In this document: positions 32,523 to 43,656 of the stretch, one piece after another
Layout of the letters: every line of letters begins with the position of its first letter
How positions within the stretch are numbered: the first letter of the stretch is position 1
Assembly: GCA_008704415.1 (NCBI GenBank)
Contig: VXIS01000036.1
Span: 62,001-126,000, forward strand
Reading direction: 5' to 3'
Source of the DNA: Sphaerosporella brunnea
Taxonomy: Eukaryota; Ascomycota; Pezizomycetes; Pezizales; Pyronemataceae
DNA: 64,000 nt
The notes under the pieces: model-generated
Told to the model about the DNA's origin: nothing
The model's database searches: none
The model's input: the letters and a program-made list of their open reading frames with translations, nothing else
Position numbers and translations under genes: made by a program

Positions 32523-34353
32523 GGGGTCAGTCGAGGGTGTAGGTGCGGGTTAAAGTTTGTGCTGGGATATATTTCTTTGGTGATGGCTATTTATTCTGTA
32601 ATGTTAATCGAATGTATCAAATTCTACTTCTGCATTACCTATATGACTTGTGCCGATTTTGGGAGTGAATCGCAGTATCAAATGGGTTATATTAGGATGT
32701 TGGTAGGGGAAAACCACGCAATCTGCCCCTTTTCAAAACTTATGCCATCGCCGCAAAGCAACCGTCTGCGACGGGCCCAAGCAAGAGTGTGAAACAAACC
32801 GAGTGATCGGCTGTGATCCATTACTTCCCCTTCCTGGTCTCCATGTCCAGCAAGCGCCATTGGGGTCACCTTACTTGGTAACATTGCCGAGGACTGGTCC
32901 TTTTCTTGGCCCTCTCTTGCCACAGTTCTTGCACGTTGCTACCTGTAGCTCTTTTCCGTTCCCGTTTTCCACCTTTAGCTTTCCACTTCCGTGTATGGTC
33001 CTGTTGCCGGAACCCCTGCATTCAGGGCCTGGCTGTCAACACTGGCAGTGATAAACAGCCCGGCTTGAGATTGGGACGCCTGTTGGAGATAGTTGTGCTG
33101 AACTAGCCCTAACTGATGTCCCGCTGCTACCGGTAGCACAACTCGGCCGTTTGTCAGTGCTTCGCATCTAATGCGCTTCTTCCGGATGTTTCGGTGCGCC
33201 ATGAGGGGCCTCAAGCCTTTCCTTCGCCGCCCGCCTGCGACCCCTTCCGCAGCAGGAGAGTCCGTACTCCGTATGCTCCGCATGGAGTGTTCCCGATAGC
33301 CGGCCGAAAGAGCCCGGGCTGGAAGCCTGGAAGCCTGGCTGGCTGTTGGGAACACTGCCCCAGCGACTCCCCGGCCATTGTGCGGATGGAGCTGCGGCAA
33401 GAAGTTTCTGCAGATCGAGACCGTGTGAATGCTGTGAGCCTGCTCGGCGACCGAGAGCAGCATAAAGAACGCTGTGATGAGGTAGGTACGCACTCTGTTT
33501 GGCAGAAGTCGGAATGGCTCATGCTAAGCTGTGGCCGGCGCTCGGTCGCGTGGGTATATACCTGAACTGGCGCTGTCACTCGCCTCAGCGCCTACAGCGT
33601 TTGTCCACCGGCTTGAGAGCAACGGCGGTCCTTGCCATTCGGGTGTTCCGAAGAAGAAGGTGACTCGACTGGAGCCTTGGATGTCCATTATGTGATTATG
33701 CTGGCAGTGGACGTGCAGCAAATATCATTAATAACGATCAGTTGATCCATGTAAGCCACCGCGCCCCATTCCCACTCGCATCTGTGCATGTCGCCTTCTC
33801 ACGAGTCACGATGCGAGAGTTTGAGCCCGCCAACTGCCTAGGTAGACCAAGACAATCTCACACGTGCTTGTCCCACCAACAATATGGCGGAGGCGTGGAT
33901 TCGATCATCTCTCAAGCGGAGATCATCCTTCAGACTTCAGCTCTCTATCCAGCCTAAACAGCCCCACCGCACACTTACCTGTGGCCGCTGGATCCCGGCA
34001 AAAGCAAAGGCGGCTTTCGCCCACATAAGTGATCTCAGAGATGCTCAACTCCGGATCATCGGCCGGGTATGGTGGCGATGCCGATCACGACGCCAAATAT
34101 TCCGGGAAGGCAAAAGTGTGGGGTCCCCGCGCGCGGGGATTGCATGTATTGTGTATGCCCGCATAACAACAGCCTCGGCAGCTATCCCAAGCTCCGGATA
34201 TTGCAAACGCCGCAGTCATCCCTAATTGCTTTTTGGCTTCTGAACATGCATGCATACAGACATACATAAAACCCCGTCAGTCGCACGTTCACCGACCGAC
34301 CTGTTCCTGCCTGCCAGCGTCGCGTCTCGCTTGTCGCGTGCTGATCCAACGTG
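32523..34353. other. Intergenic, nothing firm
   Basis: A minus-strand frame at 32975-33493 starts in a hydrophobic stretch (FFMLLSVAEQAHS) but has no convincing ATG context or domain, so I do not call it a gene. Nothing else was recognised. Confidence 0.35.
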
Positions 34354-36163
34354 ATGTCTGTCGCCGACTACCTCTCCGCCCCCCGCGACTTCACTCTGCG
34401 CTCGCGCTGGAGCATCGACGTCCCCTCGACCGACCTCTGCACCTTCATCTTCGGCACGCCCACCGCACCCCTCAGCCGCACTCCGGTCTACCACGCCGCG
34501 GAAAGCCCGACAACCCACAACCTCTCGCTCCACTCCTACCGGCGGCTCGTGCAGAAGCTCGCGAACGGCCTCCGCAGCGCAGGATTGGCCCCGGGCCAAC
34601 GAGTGCTGGTTTTCTCGGCGAACAATGTTTTCTACCCCTCGCTGTACCTGGGCATCGTCGCGGCTGGTGGCATCTTCACCGGCGCGAACCCGGGCTACAC
34701 CACCAGAGAACTCGCGTTTCAGTTGAAGGATTCGGGCGCGGTGTTTTTGTTCGCCGATAGGACTATCCTTGGCACTGCTGTCGAGGCGGCGGAACAAGTG
34801 GGCTTGGACAGGGGGCGGGTGTTCGTCTTCGATGACGGGCTGCTGCTCGGGGATGTTCCCGGGGGCAGCGGGGTGGATCGGTGGGTATCCGATGCCGGGG
34901 ATGCGGGGAACTCATACGGCGTCCGCCACTGGAGCGAGGTGGTGAGCGCGAGCTCGGACTTTTCGTGGGCAGCGTTTACGACGGAGGAAGAGGCGCACAC
35001 GACCGCGGCGATAAACTACTCTTCGGGCACAACGGGAGTTCCAAAAGGCGTTGAGATCACGCACAGGAATCTCATCGCCAACGCGTTGCAGGTTATCCAC
35101 CTCAACCATCTCTCGCCCGAGATCCGGAAGCTGGGGAGTACGCAGATTGGGATGTTGCCGATGTACCACGCCGTATGCTTCCCACCCCCCCCCCCACACA
35201 CCTTCCGCGTATATATCCAGCGCTGATGATCAACAGTACGGCCAAACCTACTACGTCATGATCTTTCCCGCCCTCGGCACAAAACTCTACATCCTCCCGC
35301 GCTTCGACTTCGTGCGGTTGCTCGCGTACATCCAGCAATACCGCGTAACCTCGATCTCGGGTGTTCCCCCCATCATGGTAGCTCTCGCCAAGCACCCGCA
35401 GGTCGAAAACTTCGACCTCAGCTCCATCCGCGCGCTCGGCTCCGGCGCCGCGCCGCTGGGGAAAGACGTTGCGCGCGAAGTCGAAAGCCGGTTCCACCGA
35501 CGGTTCGGCACGAGCCTCCGGGTGCGGCAGGGCTGGGGGATGACGGAAGCCACGTGCTCGGTCATGGGCCACCACCCAGAGGACTTCGTCCCGGACGAAG
35601 GCTCGGTCGGCGAGCTGCTGGCCAACTGCGAAGCCAAAGTCGTCGATCCCGACAACCACGCCATCAGCTTCCCGGCCAGCGTGCCAGGCGAGCTGTTGAT
35701 CCGGGCGCCAAACGTGTGCAAAGGCTACTTCAACAATCCCGCCGCCACCGCCGAGGTCTTTACGCGCGACGGCTGGTTGAAAACGGGCGACATCGCCTAC
35801 TACTCCCCCCAGGGAAAGTTCTACATCGTCGATAGGCGCAAGGAACTCATCAAAGTCAAGGGGCACCAGGTTGCGCCCGCGGAGCTGGAAGGCGTGTTGC
35901 TGGATCACCCCAGAATCGTAGATGCGGCAGTGGTGGGCGTCGCTACGCCAGACGGAGAGGAGCGCCCAACGGCGTATGTTGTTAAGAATGCGCAGTTGAC
36001 CGAGCACGAGGTGGTCGTGTGGATTGAGGAGAGGTGTGCGAGGCACAAGTGGATCACGGGCGGCGTGAGGTTCGTAGAGAGTATTCCGAAAAATCCGAGT
36101 GGCAAGATCTTGAGAAGGGAGGTGAGGGCGTGGGCGCAGAGGGAAGGGAAGGCGAAGCTGTAG
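34354..36163 (+). CDS. 4-coumarate:CoA-ligase-like acyl-CoA synthetase, peroxisomal
   Basis: Exons are 34354-35172 and 35237-36163 (64-nt intron, phase 0, joining MYHA to YGQTYY), giving 581 aa, the usual length for the family. Enzymes of this ANL family adenylate a carboxylic acid with ATP and transfer it to CoA. The P-loop-like motif is Y222-SSGTTGVPKG, the A5 motif is G372-WGMTEAT, A7 is GWLKTGDIAYY, A8 is VDRRKELIKVKGHQVAP, and the catalytic lysine is K563 in PKNPSGKILRR. The C-terminus is AKL, an accepted PTS1 signal, so import into peroxisomes is likely. The substrate (aromatic or fatty acid) cannot be told. All core motifs are intact. It stands alone, without pathway neighbours. Confidence 0.92.
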
Positions 36164-38098
36164 TCTGTCGTTATTCCCTCAGTCGCGGTTTTATTCCCTC
36201 GGACTCGGTTGCGGTGATGCCTCTCTCCCATGTATGGTTTTGGGGGACTACAGATGTGCTGGAATTAGCCATATCGAAACCATGGCGCTCGGGTCAGGTC
36301 ACCGCGCATAATATTATCTCCCGTCCTTACTTTCCCAGCTCAGAACCTGGGTGCGTCCGGTTATGAGAATCAACTATCGCCAGCTGCATGGGGCATCACT
36401 CGGCATCAGTCAGTTACTTGCGCCAGGCCAGGCACTCTATCGGCACAAGGAGGATAGTAGATTACGCAGCTAACCCATCCGAGTTGCGTTCGTGAACGCC
36501 TATTGTCGGTAGGTCGAGCTGACGAGCCGGGTTCATGCTCTCGCTGGTGGCTTGAAGCTGGGGATGGGAATTCCCATCCCCGGAGCGTGTCACGTTGTAT
36601 CACTCGATGATTTTATTCCAACTCACACAAGAGGTAGGGAATGGCGAGAGAGGCGTTCTGGGTAGACGACGAGCGCGTTTCTTTCTTGGCCAGGTAGCTA
36701 GGCCAAAGACTCGCGAAGCAAGAAGCAAGAGCTGGGTGGGTACCTACGTCTTAGTTTGCCACTGCGGTTTTGAGGATTGCAGCGTGGCTTGCGTTTTGCA
36801 TCTAACTTACCCAGCTACTGAGGCAAGCTTGAGTCCAATTCGAGAATATGCAGGATCCTCCGGGGGAGGCGACTTGGCTAGATAACTAAGTCGCGTAGGA
36901 ACTCATATGTGTAAACGTGGGATTCAGATAGTGGACGTGTACGTATCCTTGGGGAACGCAGGTTAAGTGCGCTTTCGGGAGGAATTGCATACGGTGAACG
37001 TGGCGAGGTGATGTGTCAGCTGGCCCAGCCAAGAGCATTGCGACAGGGGGTGAGCACAGTAAATAGTAAATAGACCTTGCCTCTTTAAGGCAACCCCATC
37101 CCTTCCTGTGGCTGAACCACGCCAGGGCTGTGGCTTAACGTTTGTTCAAGTTTCGCGCACGGTCCATCACTCACACTCACACTTGTCTTGTCGTTGAACC
37201 CGCCCCGCCCCGCCAGTACAACTGCAACGAAATCCCCAGTCCCGATTGCAAGGGTGTACTCTAGAGCATCTATTGCTCGGGGATAAACAAACGCAGCTCA
37301 GGTGTAGATGCCTAGCGAGGGGGTAGGGGTTCTGTTGATCGTTTGTCGTTTGTCGTTTGGATGCAGTCGGGATAGAAATCTAGAAGCAGAATTGCGAACC
37401 CCGCAGCTTCGTTACTATCGCTACCCCGCAACGGTATGAACCAGTAGAAAGCGCAAAGATGTTTCACCAGCTGAAAAGAAAAGCGGGGGGCTGTTTATAG
37501 ACTTAAGATCCCGCATTGCTCTCTCTCCCCCCAAAAAAACTGGAGGCTTTGAACCAGCAAGTCAAGTTCCGCCGGATCTTCAATGTCCCCCGCTTCCTCC
37601 CCTCCGCTCTGGTCAAGCACAGCTGAATATTGCTGGGAACTCGTCCGGGGACTCCGTTACTGGCAGCTTGCACTGGCAGCCTCGACCGCCCCCCGCGATG
37701 AGGCTGAGGCGAAAGAGGGATGGCAGAAGGTCGAGAGAAGGAAGCGCAGGCGGCCCTCGGGCCGCAGTGAAGAGCGTCCTGTCCTGGGCCCAAGTGGCCG
37801 GTGACGGAGCTGTGCACTTCAACTTCTACATAGGAGGAGGAGCGGGCAACACCAGGCCACGCAGGAGGACGCGCAAACCCTGGGGGGGGGGGGGGCAGAA
37901 AGAAGGAGAAGGAGAAGGGGAAGGGGAAAGGGAAGTAGAAGGAGCAGCGGGCTCCTGACGGGCGGGTATGAAGAAGGGCGAAACACAGACTTTTCTGTAT
38001 ACGAGTTGCGATTTCCTTGGTTTTCTTTCCTTAAGAGAGCCGCAGTCCCCAACAGTACTATGGGGCTTGTTCCTAAGGGGCAGCACAGTCTCTCCTTT
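36164..38098. other. Intergenic with a solo repeat end
   Basis: No gene was recognised. Around 37037-37095 the sequence TGCGACAGGGG..GTGAGCACA followed by CTCTTTAAGGCA resembles the left end of the MITE at 20019. G runs at 37881-37894 and purine-rich GGAGAAGGGGAA repeats at 37900-37945 sit shortly before the large transposon. Confidence 0.4.
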
Positions 38099-38186
38099 CT
38101 ATCCCTTGGACGGGCGAAACAGGGGTTGATCTCTCCTATGCAGTAGTCTATTGATCTAACCGTACATAGCAAGAAAATAGCCTATT
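38099..38186 (+). repeat. Left 88-bp terminal inverted repeat
   Basis: The sequence runs from CTATCCCTTGG to GAAAATAGCCTATT and is the exact reverse complement of 44053-44140 by eye. Confidence 0.9.
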
Positions 38187-38204
38187 GATCTAACTGTACA
38201 CGTC

Positions 38205-40682
38205 CTAATTATGCCATCTAGAAAAGCACGAATCCTCCTTGCAAAGTGCTATAGGAGGGTTGCATCCAGAGCATTCCCATTGTGTAAGCTTAGGACGTTG
38301 CCTTCCGTTGCGTTGACCGGTCCGAAAATCACACCGGCAGACTGCACACTCCCTCTGCTTTGTCCTTGTAATCTTAATAAGATTGTGACTAGAACCAGGC
38401 GACGGCTGCTTCCCAGGCGACGGCTGCTTCCCAGGTGACGGCTGCCCAGGCGATGGCTGCCCAGGCGACGGCTGTCCAGGCGATGGCTGCCCAGGCGACG
38501 GCTGCCCAGGCGACGGCTGCTTCCCAGGTGACGGCTGCCCAGGCGACGGCTGCCCAGGCGACGGCTGCTTCCCAGGCGACGGCTGCTTTCCAGGTGACAG
38601 CTGCCCAGGCGATGGCTGCCCAGGCGACGGCTGCTTCCCAGGCGACGGCTGCTTCCCAGGTGACGGCTGCCCAGGCGATGGCTGCCCAGGCAACGGCTGC
38701 CCAGGCGACGGCTGCTTCCCAGGTGACGGCTGCTTCCCAGGTGACGGCTGCTTCCCAGGTGACGGCTGCCCAGGCGACGGCTGCCCAGGCGACGGCTGCT
38801 TCCCAGGCGACGGCTGCTTCCCAGGCGACGGCTGCTTTCCAGGTGACAGCTGCCCAGGCGATGGCTGCCCAGGCGACGGCTGCTTCCCAGGCGACAGCTG
38901 CCCAGGCGACGGCTGTCCAGGCGATGGCTGCCTAGGCGACGGCTGCCCAGGTGACGGCTGCTGACCGGTTAACCGCCGCTGGCTGAGGTCACTACTCTTA
39001 GTGAAGTAGATCCTCGTTGTTTTTCTTTTGTACTTCGTCTTCGGAGGTTGCCGAGTCTTTGAGGGAAGAAGGCTGTTTACGATCTCGTGGCGAAACTTGT
39101 CGGCAGAATAATCACAGCCAAGGCCATGGGGTATATCTCCACTGTCAATACCTGCGACGAAGGCGGTGTGTCGTGCTAGTCGGAAGAGGATGTGAGCGTT
39201 GACCAGTGAGACGTCAAGAAGAAAGAAGAACAAGCTCAACCAGTTACGTTGTGAGCGCTGGTGGGTGGTGTAAGCTGCACGCCGCTGATCAGCTAAGTCC
39301 ACACCATTCATGTGGTGATTGTAATCATCAACCACAGTAGGTATAAAAAGGGCTTTGCGGTTGCTGTCACCAAAGACCTGCCTGGCCCTTACGGCGTTGG
39401 TACTCGTAGTACGTGGCTTTCGGCGGTTACTCAACGTAACCTCATTCCATGGATGCACAGTGGTCAGGAAGCGGACTATGTTGTTGTCTTCCCACCGGAT
39501 CGCTAGAACATCGCTTTCAGGGGTTGTCTGATGGACAACTCGTCCATCCAATGTATTCCATGCACACTTAAGGTCGGACTTAAGCTCGTCAGGAAACCCA
39601 GCTGAGTTGATACGTGCCGTACCGCAACCACCTACACCACGTTGACGCAGGAGACGAAGCAAAGGAACTGTCGTAAAGGCATTATCCATGTAGACGGTGT
39701 GGCGGCGGCTAGTATCCAGGACGTCGCAAAGTTGTAGAATTGCAGATCCAGTTGGGGTGAGATCCTTGTGACGTTTCAGCTCAGCGACTCCTTCTACTCG
39801 AGATGTGAATAGCCAGTTCAAGCTGTATCCAGCATCACATAGAGCAAGAATTTTGTATCCGCAGGGAATCGGCTTGCTCTTCATACGGATAGTATGAACG
39901 GACCGACCGCAGCACTGCACCATCATCTCATCTGTGGAAACATGAGTGCTTGGACGATAGAGCTCTTGACTTCGTCTTCGTAAATGAGAGGAGAGAGGTT
40001 CAACCTTCTTCCACCAGTCTTTACGTGGGAGTGGCTCGGCGTTAGCGGTGGGGTGTGAAATATGAAGGTAGCGTTTGATCTGACAATAGCGATTGAAGGA
40101 CAGAGCGGACTTGCTCAGGATGCTACCGCGTTGGAAGGACCAATAGCGAGAGCGAGACGGAAGTCGTATTGAACCCATAAGGATCGTTGCACTGATGAAG
40201 CGCTTGAGCTCCGCTACGTCAATGGGCTTCCATTTCCGCTGACGAAGTCCACTCGCTATTGCTCTCGCTCGTTTCAAGGCCGCTTGTGCATACGCATTGG
40301 TTGCCTCCACAATCGATTGTAGTATTTCATCCCAAAATAGCGAGAAAAACGCAATCGGCGTCAATGCCGTATTTTCAGGAATACAGGCCTCAGCCGCATG
40401 TTCGGGTGCCGGGTGATGAAAAGGAACGAAAGTCTCGGCAGGCAGAGTGGTGGACTCGGCGACGGACTCGGCGGCGGACTCGGCGACAGACTCGGCGACG
40501 GACTCGACAGTGGACTCGACAGTGGGCTCGGCGACGGACTCGACAGTGGGCTCGGCGACGGACTCGGCAGTCCTTGACTTGGTCTTTTGTTTTTTCCTTG
40601 ACTTGGTCTTTTGTTTTTTGTGTGGAGGCGCGTTGCTTGAGGCTTCGGCGAGCGGCTTGCGAGGACGTTTGGTAGTAGGCAT
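38205..40682 (-). CDS. PiggyBac-like transposase with repetitive linkers and Cys-rich tail
   Basis: Single frame of 825 aa from ATG 40682. Residues 1-40 are basic with KKQKTKSR repeats (nuclear signal-like). Residues 40-78 are degenerate SVAEPTVES repeats. The DDE core (DDE_Tnp_1_7 type) covers about 100-510; the catalytic acids fit D251 (STDEMM), D333 (YMDNAF) and D462 (MNGVDLADQ), and the family Trp/hydrophobic block RNWLSLFFFLLDVSL follows. Residues 574-763 are almost pure PSPGQ and PSPGKQ repeats coded by 12- and 15-bp units. The last 60 residues hold seven cysteines and a final His (C779, C782, C784, C804, C807, C814, C819, H824), like the cysteine-rich DNA-binding tail of piggyBac enzymes. 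The repeat tract is unusual. Expression and activity are untested. Confidence 0.9.
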   Translation of the reverse strand: MPTTKRPRKPLAEASSNAPPHKKQKTKSRKKQKTKSRTAESVAEPTVESVAEPTVESTVESVAESVAESAAESVAESTTLPAETFVPFHHPAPEHAAEACIPENTALTPIAFFSLFWDEILQSIVEATNAYAQAALKRARAIASGLRQRKWKPIDVAELKRFISATILMGSIRLPSRSRYWSFQRGSILSKSALSFNRYCQIKRYLHISHPTANAEPLPRKDWWKKVEPLSSHLRRRSQELYRPSTHVSTDEMMVQCCGRSVHTIRMKSKPIPCGYKILALCDAGYSLNWLFTSRVEGVAELKRHKDLTPTGSAILQLCDVLDTSRRHTVYMDNAFTTVPLLRLLRQRGVGGCGTARINSAGFPDELKSDLKCAWNTLDGRVVHQTTPESDVLAIRWEDNNIVRFLTTVHPWNEVTLSNRRKPRTTSTNAVRARQVFGDSNRKALFIPTVVDDYNHHMNGVDLADQRRAAYTTHQRSQRNWLSLFFFLLDVSLVNAHILFRLARHTAFVAGIDSGDIPHGLGCDYSADKFRHEIVNSLLPSKTRQPPKTKYKRKTTRIYFTKSSDLSQRRLTGQQPSPGQPSPRQPSPGQPSPGQLSPGKQPSPGQPSPGQLSPGKQPSPGKQPSPGKQPSPGQPSPGQPSPGKQPSPGKQPSPGKQPSPGQPLPGQPSPGQPSPGKQPSPGKQPSPGQPSPGQLSPGKQPSPGKQPSPGQPSPGQPSPGKQPSPGQPSPGQPSPGQPSPGQPSPGQPSPGKQPSPGKQPSPGSSHNLIKITRTKQRECAVCRCDFRTGQRNGRQRPKLTQWECSGCNPPIALCKEDSCFSRWHN
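38398..38965. repeat. Minisatellite coding the PSPGQ/PSPGKQ tract
   Basis: Units of CCCAGGCGACGGCTG (15 nt) and TTCCCAGGCGACGGCTGC-like (18 nt) alternate for over 560 bp with scattered substitutions. The plus-strand frame across it is only a shadow. Confidence 0.85.
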
Positions 40683-40689
40683 CTGTCGG

Positions 40690-42440
40690 AGCTGCTATGG
40701 GAGCGTATATGGGAGCGAATACGGCCTCGGACTCGGCAGCGGACTCGGTGGTGGACTCGGCGGTGTTGTCGGCCTAAGAGCAGCTATGGGAGCATATATG
40801 GGAGCTGACGGACAGGCCTAGTAAGAGCCGACTGGGAGCTGTCGGACAGGCCTAGTAAGAGCCGACTGGGAGCTGTCGGACAGGCCTAGTAAGAGCCGAC
40901 TGGGAGGTGTCGAATAGGCCGACTGAGAGCTGTCGGACAGGCCTAGTAAGAGCCGACTGGGAGCTGTCGGACAGGCCTAGTAAGAGCCGACTGGGAGGTG
41001 TCGAATAGGCCGACTGAGAGCTGTCGGACAGGCCTAGTAAGAGCCGACTGGGAGCTGTCGGACAGGCCTAGTAAGAGCCGACTGGGAGCTGTCGGACAGG
41101 CCTAGTAAGAGCCGACTGGGAGGTGTCGAATAGGCCGACTGAGAGCTGTCGGACAGACCTAGTAAGAGCTGTCGGACAGGCCTAGTAAGAGCCGACTGGG
41201 AGCTCACGGATAGGCCTAGTAAGAGCTGTCGGATAGGCCTAGTAAGAGCCGACTGGGAGCTGTCGGACAGGCCTAGTAAGAGCCGACTGGGAGCTGTCGG
41301 ATAGGCCTAGTAAGAGCCGACTGGGAGCTGTCGGACAGGCCTAGTAAGAGCCGACTGGGAGCTGTCGGACAGGCCTAGTAAGAGCCGACTGGGAGCTGTC
41401 GGACAGGCCTAGTAAGAGCTGTCGGATAGGCCTAGTAAGAGCCGACTGGGAGGTGTCGAATAGGCCGACTGGGAGCTGTCGGACAGGCCTAGTAAGAGCC
41501 GACTGGGAGCTGTCGGACAGGCCTAGTAAGAGCCGACTGGGAGCTGTCGGACAGGCCTAGTAAGAGCCGACTGGGAGCTGTCGGATAGGCCTAGTAAGAG
41601 CCGACTGGGAGCTGTCGGACAGGCCTAGTAAGAGCCGACTGGGAGCTGTCGGACAGGCCTAGTAAGAGCCGACTGGGAGCTGTCGGACAGGCCGACTGAG
41701 AGCTGTCGGATAGGCCTAGTAAGAGCCGACTGGGAGCTGTCGGACAGGCCTAGTAAGAGCCGACTGGGAGGTGTCGAATAGGCCGAATGAGAGCTGTCGG
41801 ACAGGCCTAGTAAGAGCCGACTGGGAGCTCACGGATAGGCCTAGTAAGAGCTGTCGGATAGGCCTAGTAAGAGCCGACTGGGAGCTGTCGGACAGGCCTA
41901 GTAAGAGCCGACTGGGAGCTGTCGGACAGGCCTAGTAAGAGCCGACTGGGAGGTGTCGAATAGGCCGACTGAGAGCTGTCGGACAGGCCTAGTAAGAGCC
42001 GACTGGGAGCTGTCGGACAGGCCTAGTAAGAGCCGACTGGGAGGTGTCGAATAGGCCGACTGAGAGCTGTCGGACAGGCCTAGTAAGAGCCGACTGGGAG
42101 CTGTCGGACAGGCCTAGTAAGAGCCGACTGGGAGCTGTCGGATAGGCCTAGTAAGAGCCGACTGGGAGCTGTCGGACAGGCCTAGTAAGAGCCGACTGGG
42201 AGGTGTCGAATAGGCCGACTGAGAGCTGTCGGACAGGCCTAGTAAGAGCCGACTGGGAGGTGACGGATAGGCCGACTAAGAGCTAACGGATTGTCAGCCT
42301 AGGAGCAGCTATGGGAGCGTATATGGGAGCATATACGGCCTCGGACTCGGCAGCGGACTCGGCAGCGGACTCGGCGGTGGACTCGGTGGTGGACTCGGCG
42401 GCGTTGTCGGCCTAGGAGCAGCTATGGGAGCGTATGCGGC
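40690..42440. repeat. 34-bp tandem array between two direct repeats
   Basis: From about 40802 to 42290 a unit AGCTGTCGGACAGGCCTAGT + AAGAGCCGACTGGG (34 bp) repeats roughly 40 times, mixed with a 23-bp variant AGGTGTCGAATAGGCCGACT+GAG at semi-regular spacing. Each side is flanked by a related segment of about 110-140 bp with GCAGCTATGGGAGCGTATAT and runs of GGACTCGGC. The array lies between the divergent transposase and coiled-coil genes, inside the transposon. Units contain GTCGG..CCGAC half-sites and could bind the transposase. Confidence 0.88.
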
Positions 42441-42683
42441 GTTGGAGCATCTGGAGCAGCCACGTAGGTGAAGCAGACAGAGCAGCTAGTAGGATCCGAG
42501 ACAGCCACGTAGGTGAAGCAGACAGAGCAGCTAGTAGGATCCGAGACAGCCATGTAGGTGGAGTTGGTGCCGAAGTAGAGTAGAAAACGGTGTAGGTTGA
42601 TACTGACGTGTAGGTGAGGCTGAAGGTGCGGCTGCAACTGCAGCGGCTAGTGCGGCTCGGCCCGGACTGAGCTGCGAAAAGGG

Positions 42684-42883
42684 GTTTAATGGCTTCGGTT
42701 GACCAACCCCTGCAGTGACTAGACGTCCTCAACAGCATGAATAGATACGTAATGGCATGAGTTCTGCCAGCGTCAACAGAGCTGAAGATACCACGTATCT
42801 CTATCCGTATGCCGTTACGTATCTATTCATGCTGTTGAGGACGTGTAGTCACTGAGGGGGTTGGTCAACCGAAGCCATTAAAC
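42684..42883. repeat. 200-bp palindrome with 75-bp arms
   Basis: The arm 42684-42758 (starts GTTTAATGGCTTCGGTTGAC) and the arm 42809-42883 are inverted copies with few mismatches and a loop of 50 bp. Weaker similarity extends outward to about 42618 and 42926 (GGCTGAAGGTGCGGCT). It sits upstream of the coiled-coil gene and may be promoter, origin-like or a nested element. Confidence 0.78.
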
Positions 42884-43101
42884 TTCTTTTAGCGAGCCAA
42901 GCTGCACCTTGAGCCGCACCTTCAGCCGCAGCGATGATGAAGGGTACAGGATAAATGGGGTTGAGCCACCCCATCGTAGTCAACTCTGACTTCATGTCAA
43001 AGACCTGCCGCACACGCCGTCTGCCTTCAAAAGTACGACAAAAACCATCGTCCCTCACACGATTATCAAAGAAAATCCGGATATCCGATTCCATTCACAA
43101 C

Positions 43102-43596
43102 ATGAACAACAACAGCCAGCCCGTTACCCGCAGAAGCCAAAGGTTGGCTTCTGTCGTACCTGCGCCGCTGCCTCCTCCTCCTGCTCCTCTCCTCGCTGCC
43201 CCACAACCGACAACTACTTCATCGGTTGATCGGCTCATCCACTTGGATGAACACTACAGAACCCAATACAATAACTCCGCAACCTTTGTTTTAGGTACCC
43301 TCCAAGCAGCCGCTGCTCAAGAGAAGGAGGCTCTCAAGGCCGAGCTCGAGCGAGAGTACCAAGAAAAGCTTGTGGAGCGTGGGGCTGAACAGCAAACGGC
43401 CATCGAGAACCTTGCCGCTGAGGTTCAGCGGCTGCAGGAGGAGGTAAAACGTCTACAGGGGGAGATCAGGAGACTGGAGCGGGAGAATGGCCGCCAACAC
43501 GCTCTCCTTATCCAAAGTATGTATTCTTCTTCTTTCCCGACTGTCTCGAATCAACAGCTAATTTTTCAATTAGGGGGAAGCGGCAGCAGGCAATGA
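43102..43596 (+). CDS. Transposon-encoded coiled-coil protein (2 exons)
   Basis: Exons are 43102-43516 and 43574-43596, giving 145 aa; the 57-nt intron (GTATGT..TTAG) is stop-free, so the unspliced frame also stays open. An in-frame ATG at 42955 would add 49 residues (basic, Arg/Lys-rich). The N-terminus MNNNSQPVTRRSQRLASV is followed by a Pro/Ala linker and then a long heptad helix from about AQEKEALKAELEREYQEK to RRLERENGRQHALLIQ, a clear coiled coil. No DNA-binding fold was recognised, though the basic N-terminus could bind DNA. Lying inside the TIRs and divergent from the transposase, it is likely an accessory protein of the element. Function is inferred only. Confidence 0.68.
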   Translation: MNNNSQPVTRRSQRLASVVPAPLPPPPAPLLAAPQPTTTSSVDRLIHLDEHYRTQYNNSATFVLGTLQAAAAQEKEALKAELEREYQEKLVERGAEQQTAIENLAAEVQRLQEEVKRLQGEIRRLERENGRQHALLIQSMYSSSFPTVSNQQLIFQLGGSGSRQ

Positions 43597-43656
43597 AGTG
43601 GCTACAAGCTAGAGTACTTGGGGATTGGATGTTAATCGGCCTGTAAGGCCGGCCCC

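Noticed and set aside
32975..33493. 172-codon minus-strand frame with a hydrophobic start
   Set aside because: The start is not ATG in a good context, there is no recognisable domain, and the sequence is Arg/Ser-rich as in random GC-rich frames.
38435..38935. Plus-strand ORF of TAAQA repeats
   Set aside because: Antisense shadow of the PSPGQ-coding minisatellite.
40802..42290. CRISPR-like array
   Set aside because: Units are contiguous tandem repeats without unique spacers, in a eukaryotic transposon.
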